Part shown: one piece after another, positions 42,259-53,534 of the stretch | How positions within the stretch are numbered: position 1 is the first letter of the stretch | Layout of the letters: the number at the start of each line of letters is the position of its first letter | Source: Pomphorhynchus laevis | Lineage: Eukaryota; Acanthocephala; Palaeacanthocephala; Echinorhynchida; Pomphorhynchidae | Length of the DNA stretch: 64,000 nucleotides | Direction: 5' to 3' | Assembly (NCBI GenBank): GCA_012934845.2 | Contig: WNNJ02000029.1 | Coordinates: 1 to 64,000 of the forward strand | Position numbers and translations under genes: made by a program | The notes under the pieces: generated by a model | What the model was told of the DNA's origin: nothing | What the model saw: only the letters and a program-made list of their open reading frames with translations | The model's database searches: none

Positions 42259-43432
42259 AAACAAAAAAGTTTGAGAAATAATTAGCATGCAATTGTTCTG
42301 AAGAAGTCCTAGTAAGGGACGAAACGTTAAAATAAATTATATTGTTTTTAGTCTTTACCGGTTCACAAAGTTTTAATCTGTAACAATATTTATCGAACCA
42401 TAATCCAGGGTCATTTACACATACTATGTATACAATTTAAAAGTTTATATTCGAACTGGATTTGAAAACAACAATTTATTTTCCAATTTTTCACAACGTT
42501 TCGTAACATTCTTATGATTTGGAAATTCTACTATGTGCCGAACTGTTGTGTCTGCTTCAATTATTTTGTTTTTGATATCTTTACGGCGGTTATTCTCCCG
42601 TATGTTGTATTGAGTACTCGTCAATGTATTGCAAACCACATGTATTGCACGAGTTTAGATAAATGATATTCTTAGACTTGCAGTTGTGTGTTGCGTACGG
42701 TTTATTTTAGATTAGTAATACTGCTCTTAAATTTGTCAGTTTTTACCATACTCGGCAATTTGCGCATCTCTTGTCCTCACCGGGTGCGCTATAGCGAAAT
42801 GTTGTTGCATTCTTGTTTGATCGCATAAAGCCTAGTATATTTATATTATTCCTGAATCGAACTTTAGTCTCTATCACATCTAGCGGAACTTTTGATTTTA
42901 AAGCCAGTAAAGTCTTTTTAATATTGATGCCTTGGTTAGGGAATGCAGCATGATAAGTGAATACTGAATTTCTACATTTCTCTTTCTTTGTTTGTCTTTG
43001 TGCTAATAAAGACGATCGTTTTTGGTATCTTACATGTCGGAATTGGGTTTTGATTTGTCTAAACTAGTAACCACACTTTATCAATTGCGTTCTTAGTCTA
43101 TTTAAATTACGATGAACTTCTATCTGTGTAGAGCAAATCTTTTTAATCCGAATAGCTTCGTTCAGTATCAGCATACGTTTTACTTGCGGGTGTTGACCGC
43201 TGCTTGCATGAATATATGATTTCATACCATTAAATTTCTCATAAAGAGTGGTTTGCCAGTCGCATTTCTGATCTTTGTAGATTTGGCAGTCTAGGAACGG
43301 GATTTACTGGTCATCTAGTAAGCTAATTTCAAAATTAAGCTAAGATCAGTTGTTCAATCGATGGACAAAGTCTATCAGCTGATCGTTTTTATATGGCCAA
43401 GCTATCCTTATATCATCGATGTACCGTAGCCA

Positions 43433-43699
43433 TTATTTAGGTCTATACTGGCATGATCTTAAAAATTTGTTTTGTATACTGGCTACATATAGACCAGCAT
43501 ATGTTGGTCCGACTTGAATGCCCATCGCAGTTCCTGTTGTTTGTTCGTATAGCTGGCCCTTGTAGTCAAACACATTCGCTTCAAGAACTGTTTGCAGAAT
43601 ATTTGTGATTTTATCAATTTCCACGGTTTCAAATTCATTGTCCTTAAGTATTTCTCCAATAGCTCTTATACCGGATGATGTGTTGATCGACGTGTACAA
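43433..43699 (-). pseudogene. Penelope-like RT, palm fragment
   Basis: The 88-residue frame carries YTSINTSSGIRAIGEILKDN and TTGTAMGIQVGPTYAGLYVA. These are the TSI and MG...P.YA signatures that set Penelope RTs apart from LINE RTs. The YADD-type segment is just downstream in broken sequence (about 43390-43430). Confidence 0.85.
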
Positions 43700-43806
43700 T
43701 GAATTTATGTCCGGGTTTGCTATTATGTAATCGTTGAAATCATTCTTTGAAGTTTAAAATATTCTCCGAAAATCGTCCGTACTGCCTAGATAGGATGGAG
43801 TTTATT

Positions 43807-44115
43807 TTAGAATAGAAGAAAGTTTGTTGTGTAAATATTTGGATAGCTTTCTGTCACTGTGGTTCTATTATTAATAATTGGACGACCAGGAACCGGTTGA
43901 ACGTTTTTATGCAACTTCGGTAGCATGTAAAATTTGCCAGGAAAAGGTAAAACATTTATCAAATCAGAATGATCTTTGATGTCAGTATTTACCCTAATCT
44001 GTTCATTTACCCATTTAACTGTTCTATCGTATTCTAGCTTATTAACTTTAATATACGCTGGAGTGTTTAGCAGTTTGTTTGCTTCTGTATCATAATCCTC
44101 TACCGGCCATATCAC
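43807..44115 (-). pseudogene. Penelope-like RT, fingers fragment
   Basis: The frame starts IWPVEDYDTEANKLLNTPAY and includes LPFPGKFYMLPKLHKNVQPV followed by PGRPIINNRTTVTE. The LPK(I/L)HK...GRPI motif is typical of Penelope RTs. Confidence 0.85.
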
Positions 44116-44547
44116 AATCTTGCTGCCTTTGTCTGACGAGAGATATTATATTTTTGTCATCCTTCATTAGTTCTCTTATTGCTGTATGTTTCACTCTCGA
44201 TAAATTCTTCTGACGACAGCTATTTGGTGGTAATTCTAAGTATTTTAATATTAATTGATAATTTATTATAGACTTTGCGACTATTTTATCGGAATCAGGT
44301 AAGGAGTGAATAGTTGTTAAAGCGCATTTTTCAGATCACAAATAAAGTTGTGTCTATCAAACTCTCTTTGAAATGGTACAAAGTTCAATCCCATTACTAA
44401 AGATGGCATCTGGGCGGTGGTAAATACACTATTGTCTAGATTTACAACATTAGAGGTGTCTATGTCTGTTCTTCTTTCATAACGTCTATTCACATATCTG
44501 CGTTGCTGATGGCATCCAATACCAGATAGTAAATGTGGATCAACTCT

Positions 44548-44596
44548 CTTACCTTGTAGTAGTTTGACTACAAGGTAAGACTACAAGGTACTACTA
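44548..44596. repeat. inverted repeat at the junction of two Penelope copies
   Basis: CTTACCTTGTAGT (44548-44560) is the exact reverse complement of 44567-44579, with a 6-nt loop. A third arm, ACTACAAGGTACTACTA, follows at 44580-44596. The structure sits exactly where copy 1 stops and the N-terminal part of copy 2 begins. Confidence 0.8.
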
Positions 44597-44874
44597 GGCA
44601 GGCTTGGAGTGGGATGACCGTTTCTTGAATGTACATACGACTTCATCCCGCTTAACTTTGTGTACATCTTCGTGTGCCATTCGATTGGTTTCGGTTGGTA
44701 TATTTGTGTGCTATGAAATGGTATCTGCTGGCTTTTAGGTAAATCAAGACTAAACTTTAGCTCCGAACTGTTATTTAAAGACTCGCATAACTCTACAAGA
44801 TTTGGTTTGTCAGATGGCCAACCTATAAGAATATCATCGACATAGCGTTTCCATATTGATGGTCGATGTAGCAT
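44581..44874 (-). pseudogene. Penelope-like RT, catalytic YVDD and thumb fragment
   Basis: MLHRPSIWKRYVDDILIGWP contains the YVDD catalytic motif. KMYTKLSGMKSYVHSRNGHP follows and corresponds to LYEKFNGMKSYIHASSGQHP of copy 2. The frame ends at the junction. Confidence 0.8.
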
Positions 44875-46120
44875 TGTTGTAGGAATTGTTCCTTTACAAA
44901 CGTGACTTATAAGCTAGCGCATGTGGGGCCTTCGGGCGTTCCCATGGCCGATCCTCTTTTTTGAAGATAAAGGCGACTATTGAATTCAAAGGTATTCGAG
45001 TTTAGCAATATCTTCAGTAGTTCACATACGCGTTCAATATTACATTCGTCCCACTGTTTGTTGCTCAAGTTAGTTCGTATGGCCTGAACTCCTCTTTTAG
45101 TTCAATACTTGTGAAGTATGAATCCACGTCTATCGTTGCCACTTTTTGGTTGATGATTGTCCCTTTTACTCGTTCGAAAAAACGAAGGAATTCATCTGTA
45201 TTCCCGATAACTGAAGGTGATTCCTTTAAAATTGGGTGCAGTTGTTCATGCAACCATCTGGAAAGTATTTCCATTGCTGTTCTACGGTTGCTAATGATCG
45301 AACGTCCAGGGGTAGGTTTAATCATCTTATGTATTTTCGAAAGCATATAAAACCTTCATGGTCTAGGGGTTATTTACCTTCAACTTTTTGGCAAGGTCGT
45401 TATTTTTGAATATTAAGTCATCAATTTCGTATTATTTCTTCGTGTTGGACATATGAGATTTCAGTGTATGCGTCTGAATTCAGGTGGCGCTGTGCTTCGG
45501 CTTGGTAGTCGGATTTGCTCCATATCACTATTTTACTACCTTTATAAGCTTTGCATACTACTATGTCTTGATTGATGCTTAGATTCTGTATCGCCTTCTT
45601 GGAAACTCGATTTACATTGCGACTGCAGTATGAATTAGGGTGCATATTTAGGTACGGGCGAATGATCTTCTTATTGAATATGCCAGTAAGGGTATCTATC
45701 TCATTTTTGTCCTTTATTTGTTTCATACAGCACAGTGCAGCTTCCTTTAATCTGCTGATGAGTTCGTATCGTGGAAATTCTCGTTCAAATGGTACAAAAT
45801 TGAGTCCTAGTGATAGTGATCTGGCCTAGTAGAATTCAATGGTGTATCTATCAGACTCACAATGTTTGAGCAATCTGTTGTTTGGATATAAGCTATGGGT
45901 TTATTGAAACGCCGTAAACGTTTATAGGCAGCATATTGAGATCCGTTGTCGACACCTTTTTGATTCCTAATTTTCGCAACTTGCAGAGTTTGCCGTGCGT
46001 GCATCGTTGATATTCACATTCATGAGCTTGCACATTATTTTTACGCTCAACATAGCTATAGAAATCAAGGATTACCGGTTTCTGCTTATTAAGCTTTATC
46101 AGTAGGGCCTAGATTTTAAG
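44597..46120 (-). mobile_element. Penelope-like element copy 1, 3'-truncated
   Basis: Frames in order are 45807-46004 (TNSA-like N terminus with YAAYKRLRRFNKPI), 45421-45726 (KIVIWSKSDYQAEAQRHLNS), 45065-45346 (LSKIHKMIKPTPGRSIISNR and KVATIDVDSYFTSI) and 44581-44874 (SIWKRYVDDILIGW). YVDD is the catalytic motif. The chain stops at KLSGMKSYVHSRNGHP, where copy 2 begins. The GIY-YIG part is absent. The two copies are homologous but diverged, lie head to tail and are both antisense to the host gene. Confidence 0.85.
45065..45346 (-). pseudogene. Penelope-like RT, fingers/palm fragment
   Basis: LSKIHKMIKPTPGRSIISNR is the LPK.HK...GRPI motif with Pro changed to Ser. VATIDVDSYFTSIELKEEF is the palm motif with the first catalytic Asp. 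Confidence 0.85.
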
Positions 46121-46478
46121 AGTGTTCAGAGATCCTCCATCACAGTTTAGAAGGATTCATCACAAGGATGATTATTACAACACGACCTTCAAGTCCATAG
46201 GCGATCACAAAAGTGATTCGGCATTATAATATATGAATATTATTATAGCCTGCCCTCGGATCGCAGAGCGATTCGGCATTATAGTTGTTACTAATAAGTA
46301 AACGGGGAAAACGGACATAACTGGGTATTGGAAACCATCACAGTCCATCGGCAATTAAATCCCTAGACCGGTTTCTGCTTATTGAGCTTCATCAGTAGGG
46401 TCCGGATTAGTAAAAATGTATAATTATTGTAAAATTATAATTTATGCTTATTGGTAACAACTATAACGCCGTATCGCT
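46074..46478. repeat. direct and inverted repeats upstream of the Penelope pair
   Basis: A 41-bp block with ACCGGTTTCTGCTTATT occurs at 46074-46114 and 46367-46408. A 25-bp block starting AGCGATTCGGCATTATAG (46267-46291) recurs inverted at 46454-46478 with two mismatches. Their position at the 5' side of copy 1 suggests parts of the pseudo-LTR-like ends known from Penelope elements. Confidence 0.65.
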
Positions 46479-47343
46479 AAGCCATCTGGGGGAAGGCTCA
46501 TATTATATTATTATATTAATAACATATATTATATTATTATGTAAAATAAAAAACGTGGCAAATTGAATTATTCATTTGCAAATTGTGTATTATTTTAATA
46601 TAATTATTTAAATATAATATAATTTTATTTTACACGATTAATTTGCATTTAGATAATATTAATTGAAAATTCATATATTTTAATCATAAAATTTGTCATG
46701 AGAAATAAATGATATACAATCAATTTATTAATCATACAATTAATCTTCACTGATATGTTTTTGAGGATTTGCATTTACATTATCAAATTGATAATTAAAA
46801 ATCTACGTTTATAAATCAAGTGTTAAAAATACTTTTACTTATAGCTCTAAAATAATTTACTTTTTGCTCCTTACTATCCTTTGTGTAATGTTCATAATCT
46901 TGACTGCATGATCACTGCAAATATCGTTTTCAGACTCGATAAATATACTAGTTTTTTGTTGCAGGTAAATCGATTTTCATTTATATCATCACGATCACAC
47001 AACACTATCACCGAAATCGATATCACCTCGTTATGAATTCAAAAAAGTTAAGATAAATACTTATAAAGGTTTATGGACTTAAAAAGCTTATCAAATATTC
47101 AAACAAACATTACTATGTAATGTTTTATAAAATCAAATATATGATTTGTTAAATCATATAAAATATTAAAAATATTAGTTTTTGAAAAATTTAAGCCGTT
47201 ACAATTATCAGGCATGTGAATGAGAGTTTTTCCAAAAAGAATAATAAACAATTTTTCTGGTTTAGCTAAATCTTATATATGCGTAGTGATTTATTTAAAT
47301 TAAATGCATTTTATAAACTATTAATTATTATTTATTAATTTAG
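46479..47343 (+). other. remainder of the 5.2-kb RanBP3-like intron
   Basis: AT-rich, with TATTATATTA repeats near 46500-46540. It ends in the acceptor AATTTAG. I see no other feature. Confidence 0.55.
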
Positions 47344-47470
47344 TTACATGGACGTTTATACATGTTTTCATCCGAATGCGGAACTTGGAAGGAGCGTGGG
47401 CGTGGAATCCTTAAGCTGAATGACAAATCTGAAGATTCCGTCGAGCAACCTGTGGCTTTGTCAAGATTAG
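47344..47470 (+). CDS. RANBP3: RanBP3-like gene, Ran-binding domain exon 2
   Basis: The acceptor is AATTTAG, the donor TTAG|GTAAAA, phase 1. It encodes LHGRLYMFSSECGTWKERGR followed by GILKLND. The ERG.G.L+LND segment is the hallmark of RanBP1/RanBP3-type Ran-binding domains and lies in the surface that contacts Ran-GTP. The spacing from the TGEE segment fits RanBP3. Confidence 0.92.
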
Positions 47471-47859
47471 GTAAAATTTATCCTATAAATTTATCAAATT
47501 TTTCATCCCTCTTTTTTGATGAAAGAATAAATTGACTAAATCAATTTTTTCATTGAATCGGCAATTAATCAAAATTAATATTGACGTTTTGTTTTTCGTG
47601 TTGCATTATCAATTATTGTTTAATTGTGTTTACCAAAATCAACTAGATTTTACTACTAGTTAGATTGACAGTGCGATTAAAATATTTAAATAATCGAGAT
47701 TTTTTTTGCAAATTTGCTTAGCAAATTTGTAAAGCATTTAACATATTATGACGACCAACAAAGTCAATTGTTACTTGAATTGCATAAAGTAAAACATGCG
47801 CTTTAAATAAATACTAGATAATTTTGTAACTTTTTTTGTTATATAATGATGTTATTTAG

Positions 47860-47996
47860 TAATGCGATCTTCCGGAACACTACGTCTTTTGCTAAATTCT
47901 AACATATTTTCAAAAATGGACGTAAGCCGAACTTCATCTACTAGCGTTCGATTTAGTGCTCAACACGGTGGTGGAATCCGGATTTTTTCAATACGC
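47860..47996 (+). CDS. RANBP3: RanBP3-like gene, Ran-binding domain exon 3
   Basis: The acceptor is TTATTTAG, the donor CGC|GTATGC. Joined in phase to the previous exon it reads LVMRSSGTLRLLLNSNIFSK, then MDVSRTSSTSVRFSAQHGGG and IRIFSIR. This is the central beta-strand set of the domain (RxxGTLRLxLN). It ends in phase 0, as the next exon requires. Confidence 0.92.
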
Positions 47997-50624
47997 GTAT
48001 GCATTTTAATTTTGTTTTAACTTCTGTTATTAATTTTCAGAAAAAATATGGATAAATATTTAAATTCGTTTAGAATATAATTTACAATAATTTAGGGCTA
48101 AATGTAGCTACATATTTGCAACCCAAAGTATTTGAAAGTGTTGGTCAAATAATTAATATAAGAAATATTCAAAAAATATATAGATTTTAACAAATTATTG
48201 ACTAAAAATAAAAATTTAACAAATAATTAATAATTAAAAAGGAAAGACTTGTTTCGGAACAGGTAATATCAGAAACAAGTATAGTAATATTGCTCTTAGT
48301 GACTTTAATATTTTAGTTGATAGATTGTAATTAAATTTGTGTTAAATCTTGTCCTTTTACTTGAATCATGCTCATTAACAAAATTTATTCTTCAACGTTT
48401 ACTAAAATGTGACATTGATATCTAATCCCATTTACTATTTCTATCATAAATCACCAGTGATTTGAGAAATATATATCGTTAGCGGTATATTTAAACATCA
48501 ATATTTAAATATATTGTTCATATTTTAGATAATTTAGAATAAGGCATGAAATTTAAGACGTCACTGTTGTTTTTGATCGTAGATATCTGATACACATGGA
48601 AATTATCAGCAAATGAGTATTTGAAAATATGAAATTATTAATTGTTAATAATTATTTCGCAATATGCATTGAAATACTCCCAAATACTTGGAAATTATTG
48701 TTTTACGAGGATATTTATTGTTTTATTATTTATTAAAGACTAAATCACTATTTTTATTTTAGCTTCCGTGTTTAGCAAAATTTATTAAACAAATTGTCTG
48801 TACTCAAAGCAAGATAAATTACGATTAGGAAACCATGTTTAGTCTGATATTTCAATAATTTTTGTTATCATCTGTTTCTTTTTGAACTTGAGCCATTGAA
48901 AATCTCACAGCTCTCCAAGGTGAATTCACTTCTTTTCAAAACATAATTCATGGTATACAAGACTATTAACAAATATTGTTAGATTATAAACCAATAATTT
49001 GAGAAAAGTTAAGGCGATATCGTTATATATGTTGTTTAATTTGCATCTATTGTACCTTACTGGCATCAAAGACTTTATCTTAATTGTAATTAATACAAAT
49101 AAATGTTTAACTTTTCATTTACATTAAAGAAAAATATGGTTTGTTAATTACGGTCAAATATTAAATCACGACATTTTAAAGCGGCTTTTGTTATATCGAT
49201 TCGTCCTTTCGTTCAACGTATTATACTATCATCATATCTCTTTTAGTAGTTCATGAATCTGCTAAAGATTACGTGTGATTCAACTGATAAAATGTGCTTT
49301 TTTTTGTCACTTAAAAATGAATATTAGTCGAAAATTTGTGAGTAATAATCTTTAATTTATTTTCACTTGATGTTTAAACGCTATGTAGAATATAAGAGCA
49401 CTTCGAACGTATCATAAGACATTTTCTATTGAATTTGCGCATACTTAAGATTTAGCAAGCGTGCATGCATTCGGGCATTTTGATGAATATCAAAAGTTCT
49501 TTGAGATTTTCTTGTGAGAATTTATCTTAAAATTTATCATTTTTCGAGAAAAAGGATTCTTTAAAGTAGTACGTATCTGGATGATAATTTATTTCGCTGC
49601 TAGTTTAATAAAACCTAAATCATGTATTAAACACTATATGCTCGTATTAACTTCTTGGATTGAACAAGCAAATTCTATAAGTTATTTTCCTAATGATTTA
49701 TAAGAAAACAAAAATCTATAAATCTACTTGTTCTTACCTTTTATTTAAATTTAATAAATTGTGTAGTGAGTCATTAATGAGTCATATAGTTTTGGAATCA
49801 TCAATACAGCGTTCCGTTTAATAATTTCCAAAAATTATTTAACTTCGATACAATTAAATATTGTACTCATCTGTTTTGATTTAATTGAAAATTAAGAAAA
49901 ATTGACATGATTTATTACGAAAACAGAAGCAGTTTAGTTCAATATTTTGATAGCATTTTAATCATCAGAAAGGAAAACTTTTATTTTACAGCCATTTATT
50001 TTAACATTTTTCGAGAAAAAGGATTCTTTAAAATAGTACGTATCTGGATGATAATTTTTTCGCTAGTTTAATAAAACCTAAGTCATGTATTAAACACTAA
50101 ATGCTCGTATTAACTTCTTGGATTGAACAAGCAAATTCTTTAAGTTATTTTCCTTATGATTTATAAGAAAACAAAAATCTATAAATCTACTTGTTTTTAC
50201 CTTTTTTTAATTTAATAAATTGTGAAGTGAGTCATTAATGAGTCATATAGTTTTGGAATCATCAATACAGCGTTCCGTTTAATAATTTCCAAAAATTATT
50301 GAACTTAGATACAATTAAATATTGTACTCATTCAAGGATTTTGTTAAATTCAAATATTTTTGTTTTCAAATGTTAACACTCCAATTTTATAAAACCTTAT
50401 AATAAATATTATTTACCTTTTTATCGGGTTACAGATTCTTGAAATTAATTTTAATAACAAAATTTGCAGAAAAATTATAAAAATATATTTTCAAGACAAA
50501 AATTATTTTCATTTAATGCAAAAAAAAAATTCAAATTTTAGAATATATTTTGATAGACCAAGATATTTTTATATAAATGTACCATTTACCTTGTTACGTT
50601 GATTATTTGCATAATAAAAATAAG
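47997..50624 (+). other. intron of the RanBP3-like gene with an internal duplication
   Basis: AT-rich intron between the exons ending at 47996 and starting at 50625. It holds a direct repeat at 49538-49870 and 50005-50331 and otherwise nothing recognisable. Confidence 0.6.
49538..50331 (+). repeat. direct repeat of about 330 bp, two copies
   Basis: 49538-49870 and 50005-50331 are nearly identical (few substitutions, several short gaps), offset 467 bp, with about 135 bp of unique DNA between them. Both begin CATTTTTCGAGAAAAAGG and end ATATTGTACTCAT. There is no terminal TG/CA and no coding content. Confidence 0.85.
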
Positions 50625-50780
50625 GCGTCTCCTGAAGATTGTGATCAACTAGTTTACGAGCTACAATACCGAATTGATCAAGCAGTCTATTCCGCTAACA
50701 ATGAAAACAGAAAAACGAGTGTTTTGACTACTTTGGAACGCAAATGGCTACAAGTTGTTTTCATGGTAAGCAGATTGTAA
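50625..50780 (+). CDS. RANBP3: RanBP3-like gene, end of Ran-binding domain
   Basis: Starting after AATAAG in phase 0, it reads ASPEDCDQLVYELQYRIDQA, the C-terminal helix of the domain, then VYSANNENRKTSVLTTLERK and WLQVVFM. A consensus donor (ATG|GTAAGC, exon end 50765) is present. If it is not used, the frame stops at 50778-50780 after four more residues. So the gene either ends here or continues to the exons beyond 54 kb. The acceptor has a poor pyrimidine tract. Confidence 0.85.
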   Translation, partial: ASPEDCDQLVYELQYRIDQAVYSANNENRKTSVLTTLERKWLQVVFMVSRL

Positions 50781-51540
50781 CTAAAATATCATGTCAAAGC
50801 GTAAGATTATAAATTCATGCAATTGATTATTTGTAAAATCTATAAACTCAACTTCAATGATAACATTTGAGCGTTTGACATTAATATTAAAATATGCATA
50901 AACTAGAATTTATTTTATTATATTATGCCTGTTTAATTTCATCTATTGCGTTGTAGCGAACGCATGTGTTATAGATTGCATCGACGTTGCTTTATTTGTA
51001 GAAATTAAAGCGTCGAATAAATATTATTTATTTTGTCCGTATTTTAAACTATTTATAAATAAAAAATTATGATAAATAAAAATTAAATAATTAAATAATA
51101 AATAATAAAATATATAAGTAATTGTTATATAAGAATTTATTTAATATCTAAAGTTAAAATTTAAAATTTTAATAAACTTAGTATGTAATTTCAAACATTT
51201 GTTAGCGAAATGTCTTATTTAAGAGAATAATAAAATTAATAATTTAAAATAAAAGTTAATATTGATATTATTTATTTTATACTTATTTTATATTACTAAT
51301 AAATTAAAAATAATGCTAAATAAAAATAAAAAATTAAATAATAAATATTTAAATAGAAATAACAAAAAATAATTAATGAATTATTAAAGTCTATTTACGA
51401 CAAATAAATAATTAATATTAAGGATTAAAGTACTAAACATTTTATTAAGATCGTTATCAAGCGAATCGGATTACAAATACTAACAGCGTGCTTTCGAGTG
51501 TACTTATTTTATATATTTTTTTTATTAGATTAGCACATTA
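50781..51540. other. AT-rich stretch
   Basis: Long runs of AATAAATAAT. It may be intron or 3' flank of the RanBP3-like gene, depending on where that gene ends. AATAAATATT at 51017 could act as a poly(A) signal, but such strings are common here. Confidence 0.45.
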
Positions 51541-51760
51541 GATTAACTTACTAAGTCTACATATTTCATATTATTTTTAAATTAAAAATGCTATATAATA
51601 TTTAAATAATTAAATAATTTAATAATAATAAATAATAAAAAATAATTAACATAATAGAGTCTGTGTAATTTATATTAAGTTAAAATTCAAGTGTTAATTT
51701 AAAATAAAAGTTTATTTTTATGAATTGAAGAGTAAAAAACATACGATGTATCATAACGGT
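51541..51760 (+). repeat. dispersed repeat F, diverged copy 5
   Basis: The head reads CTAAGTCTACATATTTCATA, the middle AATTTAAAATAAAAGTTTAT, and the tail ATGAATTGAAGAGTAAAAAA and CGATGTATCATAAC. It parallels the other F copies but is more worn. Confidence 0.55.
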
Positions 51761-52476
51761 GCCATAATCGATTTCAACTATTACACTATTGATCGTAAAA
51801 ATATTGTTTTGATAGCATTTGAGACAATTTTTGATTGTAATAATAAAGACGGTACCTATTGTAACGACAACGCTCTTTACAACGTCAAACCTTTTACAAA
51901 TCTTGGCATATTTATCCTTTATTCATTGATTGATACAATTGATTGATACAAATCTGGGCATATTTCCCCTTCTATTCTGTGATTGATACAATAAATCGGA
52001 ATTGATACAATAAACTAAATTTTTATTTCTGATTTAATTTAGAAATCTTGCAGTCTAATTGCAGATTCATGTGCTACCAGTGACAATGATGACATTAACG
52101 CATTTCAGTACCTGCTAAGCTGTGATAAATATCTGAAACAAACAAAATCTGAATGTGATTCAATTTTCAATGAACTTAGTACGTAATTTCAAACCTTTGC
52201 TAGCGAAATATTTTTCATTAAGAGAATAATAAAATTACTAAGAATAACGACACCATTTTTCGTAAATCTTACGGAAGCATAAAATTATGCAATAAAAAGG
52301 AGTTTTACGTTCATTTCATAAACATAAGTTATGTCATATTTTGTATTATATAATATAAAATAATATTATATATATTTAATATTATTTCCAATATTATATT
52401 TAATATTATTATAAAAAATGTATTGAAATTCGAAAACATTTATAGATATCATTATAAAGATTTTGTTTTTATAATT

Positions 52477-52514
52477 CCGTAGATGTGAATTCTTAAAAGA
52501 ATTCACATCTATGG
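52477..52514. other. 18-bp stem-loop
   Basis: TAGATGTGAATTCTT (52480-52494) and 52497-52511 are perfect complements with a 2-nt centre. Three further pairs, one of them G-T, extend it to 52477-52514. Such a tight palindrome usually extrudes or marks an old inverted insertion. Confidence 0.75.
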
Positions 52515-52928
52515 GTCATTAACGTTAATAATGTTAAAAGGTTTCTTCGATCAGAAAATTTTGTAACTTAGACAATATTTCCGTAAAGGTTGTGTTGTAA
52601 ACAAAGTTGCCTTAGGTTTACAAAGTACCACTTTGTAAAGTATCATTTAAGATAAATGATATAATTTTAATAACAGTAGGTTATAGATTATATAATTAGA
52701 TTATAATTTAATGTATAATAGATGATAACAATGGAAATATTGTGGATGACAATATTTTAGATGCATTCTAAGCTTTTTTCTTTCTTTACAATCTATTGAT
52801 TTATATTATATCTTATAATTTGATTGTTCACTCATTTAATATTATATTTATTGGATATAATGAAATTATTATTTTTATTATAAGTAAAATTTTTGATAGC
52901 TATATGCTATCGTCCTCGGGACAAAATT

Positions 52929-52982
52929 ATCCACTAATTAAATATATATATAATTAGTGGATATATTTAATCCACTAATTAA
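52929..52982. repeat. three-armed palindrome
   Basis: ATCCACTAATTA (52929-52940) pairs with 52951-52962 around an alternating A/T loop, and a third arm ATCCACTAATTA(A) follows at about 52970, so either pair can form a hairpin. Confidence 0.7.
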
Positions 52983-53534
52983 GTATATATTATATCTATT
53001 GGCATATACAAGTTTAGGTGTGTATTAAACTTGTAATTTCGATTATATTATATATTGAAATTTGTTTATTCGCTTGTATATTATAAGAACGTCTTGAAAA
53101 TTAAGTTTGTTGTCAAAAGTTGTGAACTAATGTTCATAACGTGTTATATATCGGAATATATGTTATATTGTGTTATATTTTTATTTCATGATGCTATGAA
53201 CTAATGCACAGTAACACCTGAATCGTATAAATTGTTATGGATTAATTTATGGATTAAATTTTAACAATATTCATATATACTATTTTATGAAAACAATAGG
53301 TTTTATTCAAATAAATTCAAATAACAAATCAAATGCAGATAATGCAGACTTTTAAAACAATTGTCTATAGAATTATACAAAATTGATATTGAATTGCAAA
53401 TTTGGTTAATATTTATGTCTTAATTCATATTATTCAGCTTAGAAATTATTTCAAAATTCGATCTTACAATTATTGTGTGATTGTTCGTTGTTCCTGACTT
53501 GGAAAAAATCCAAAATTGAAAATTTTTAAACAAT

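Larger units (their letters stand above)
42440..44547 (-). mobile_element. Penelope-like element copy 2 (antisense in RanBP3-like intron)
   Basis: From the 5' side (44547) it shows an N-terminal part with LVMGLNFVPFQREFDRH, then 43807-44115 with FYMLPKLHKNVQPVPGRPII. RT at 43433-43699 carries MYTSINTSSGI (normally a D..YTSIP motif) and QTTGTAMGIQVGPTYAGLYV (the A.G....P.YA motif). A following part has YEKFNGMKSYIHA. Toward 42650 a GIY-YIG-like remnant reads KNIIYLNSCNTCGLQYID, with Gly of YIG replaced by Asp. Such elements encode RT plus GIY-YIG nuclease. The many frameshifts show that it is dead. Confidence 0.85.
51761..53534. other. AT-rich stretch with two palindromic sites
   Basis: No exon or ORF that I can support; the 73-residue frame at 51725-51946 looks fortuitous. 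Perfect hairpins lie at 52477-52514 and 52929-52962. Confidence 0.5.

Noticed and set aside
51725-51946. 73-residue frame after repeat F copy 5
   Set aside because: It begins inside the repeat tail and ends in a duplicated TTGATTGATACA run; it looks fortuitous.
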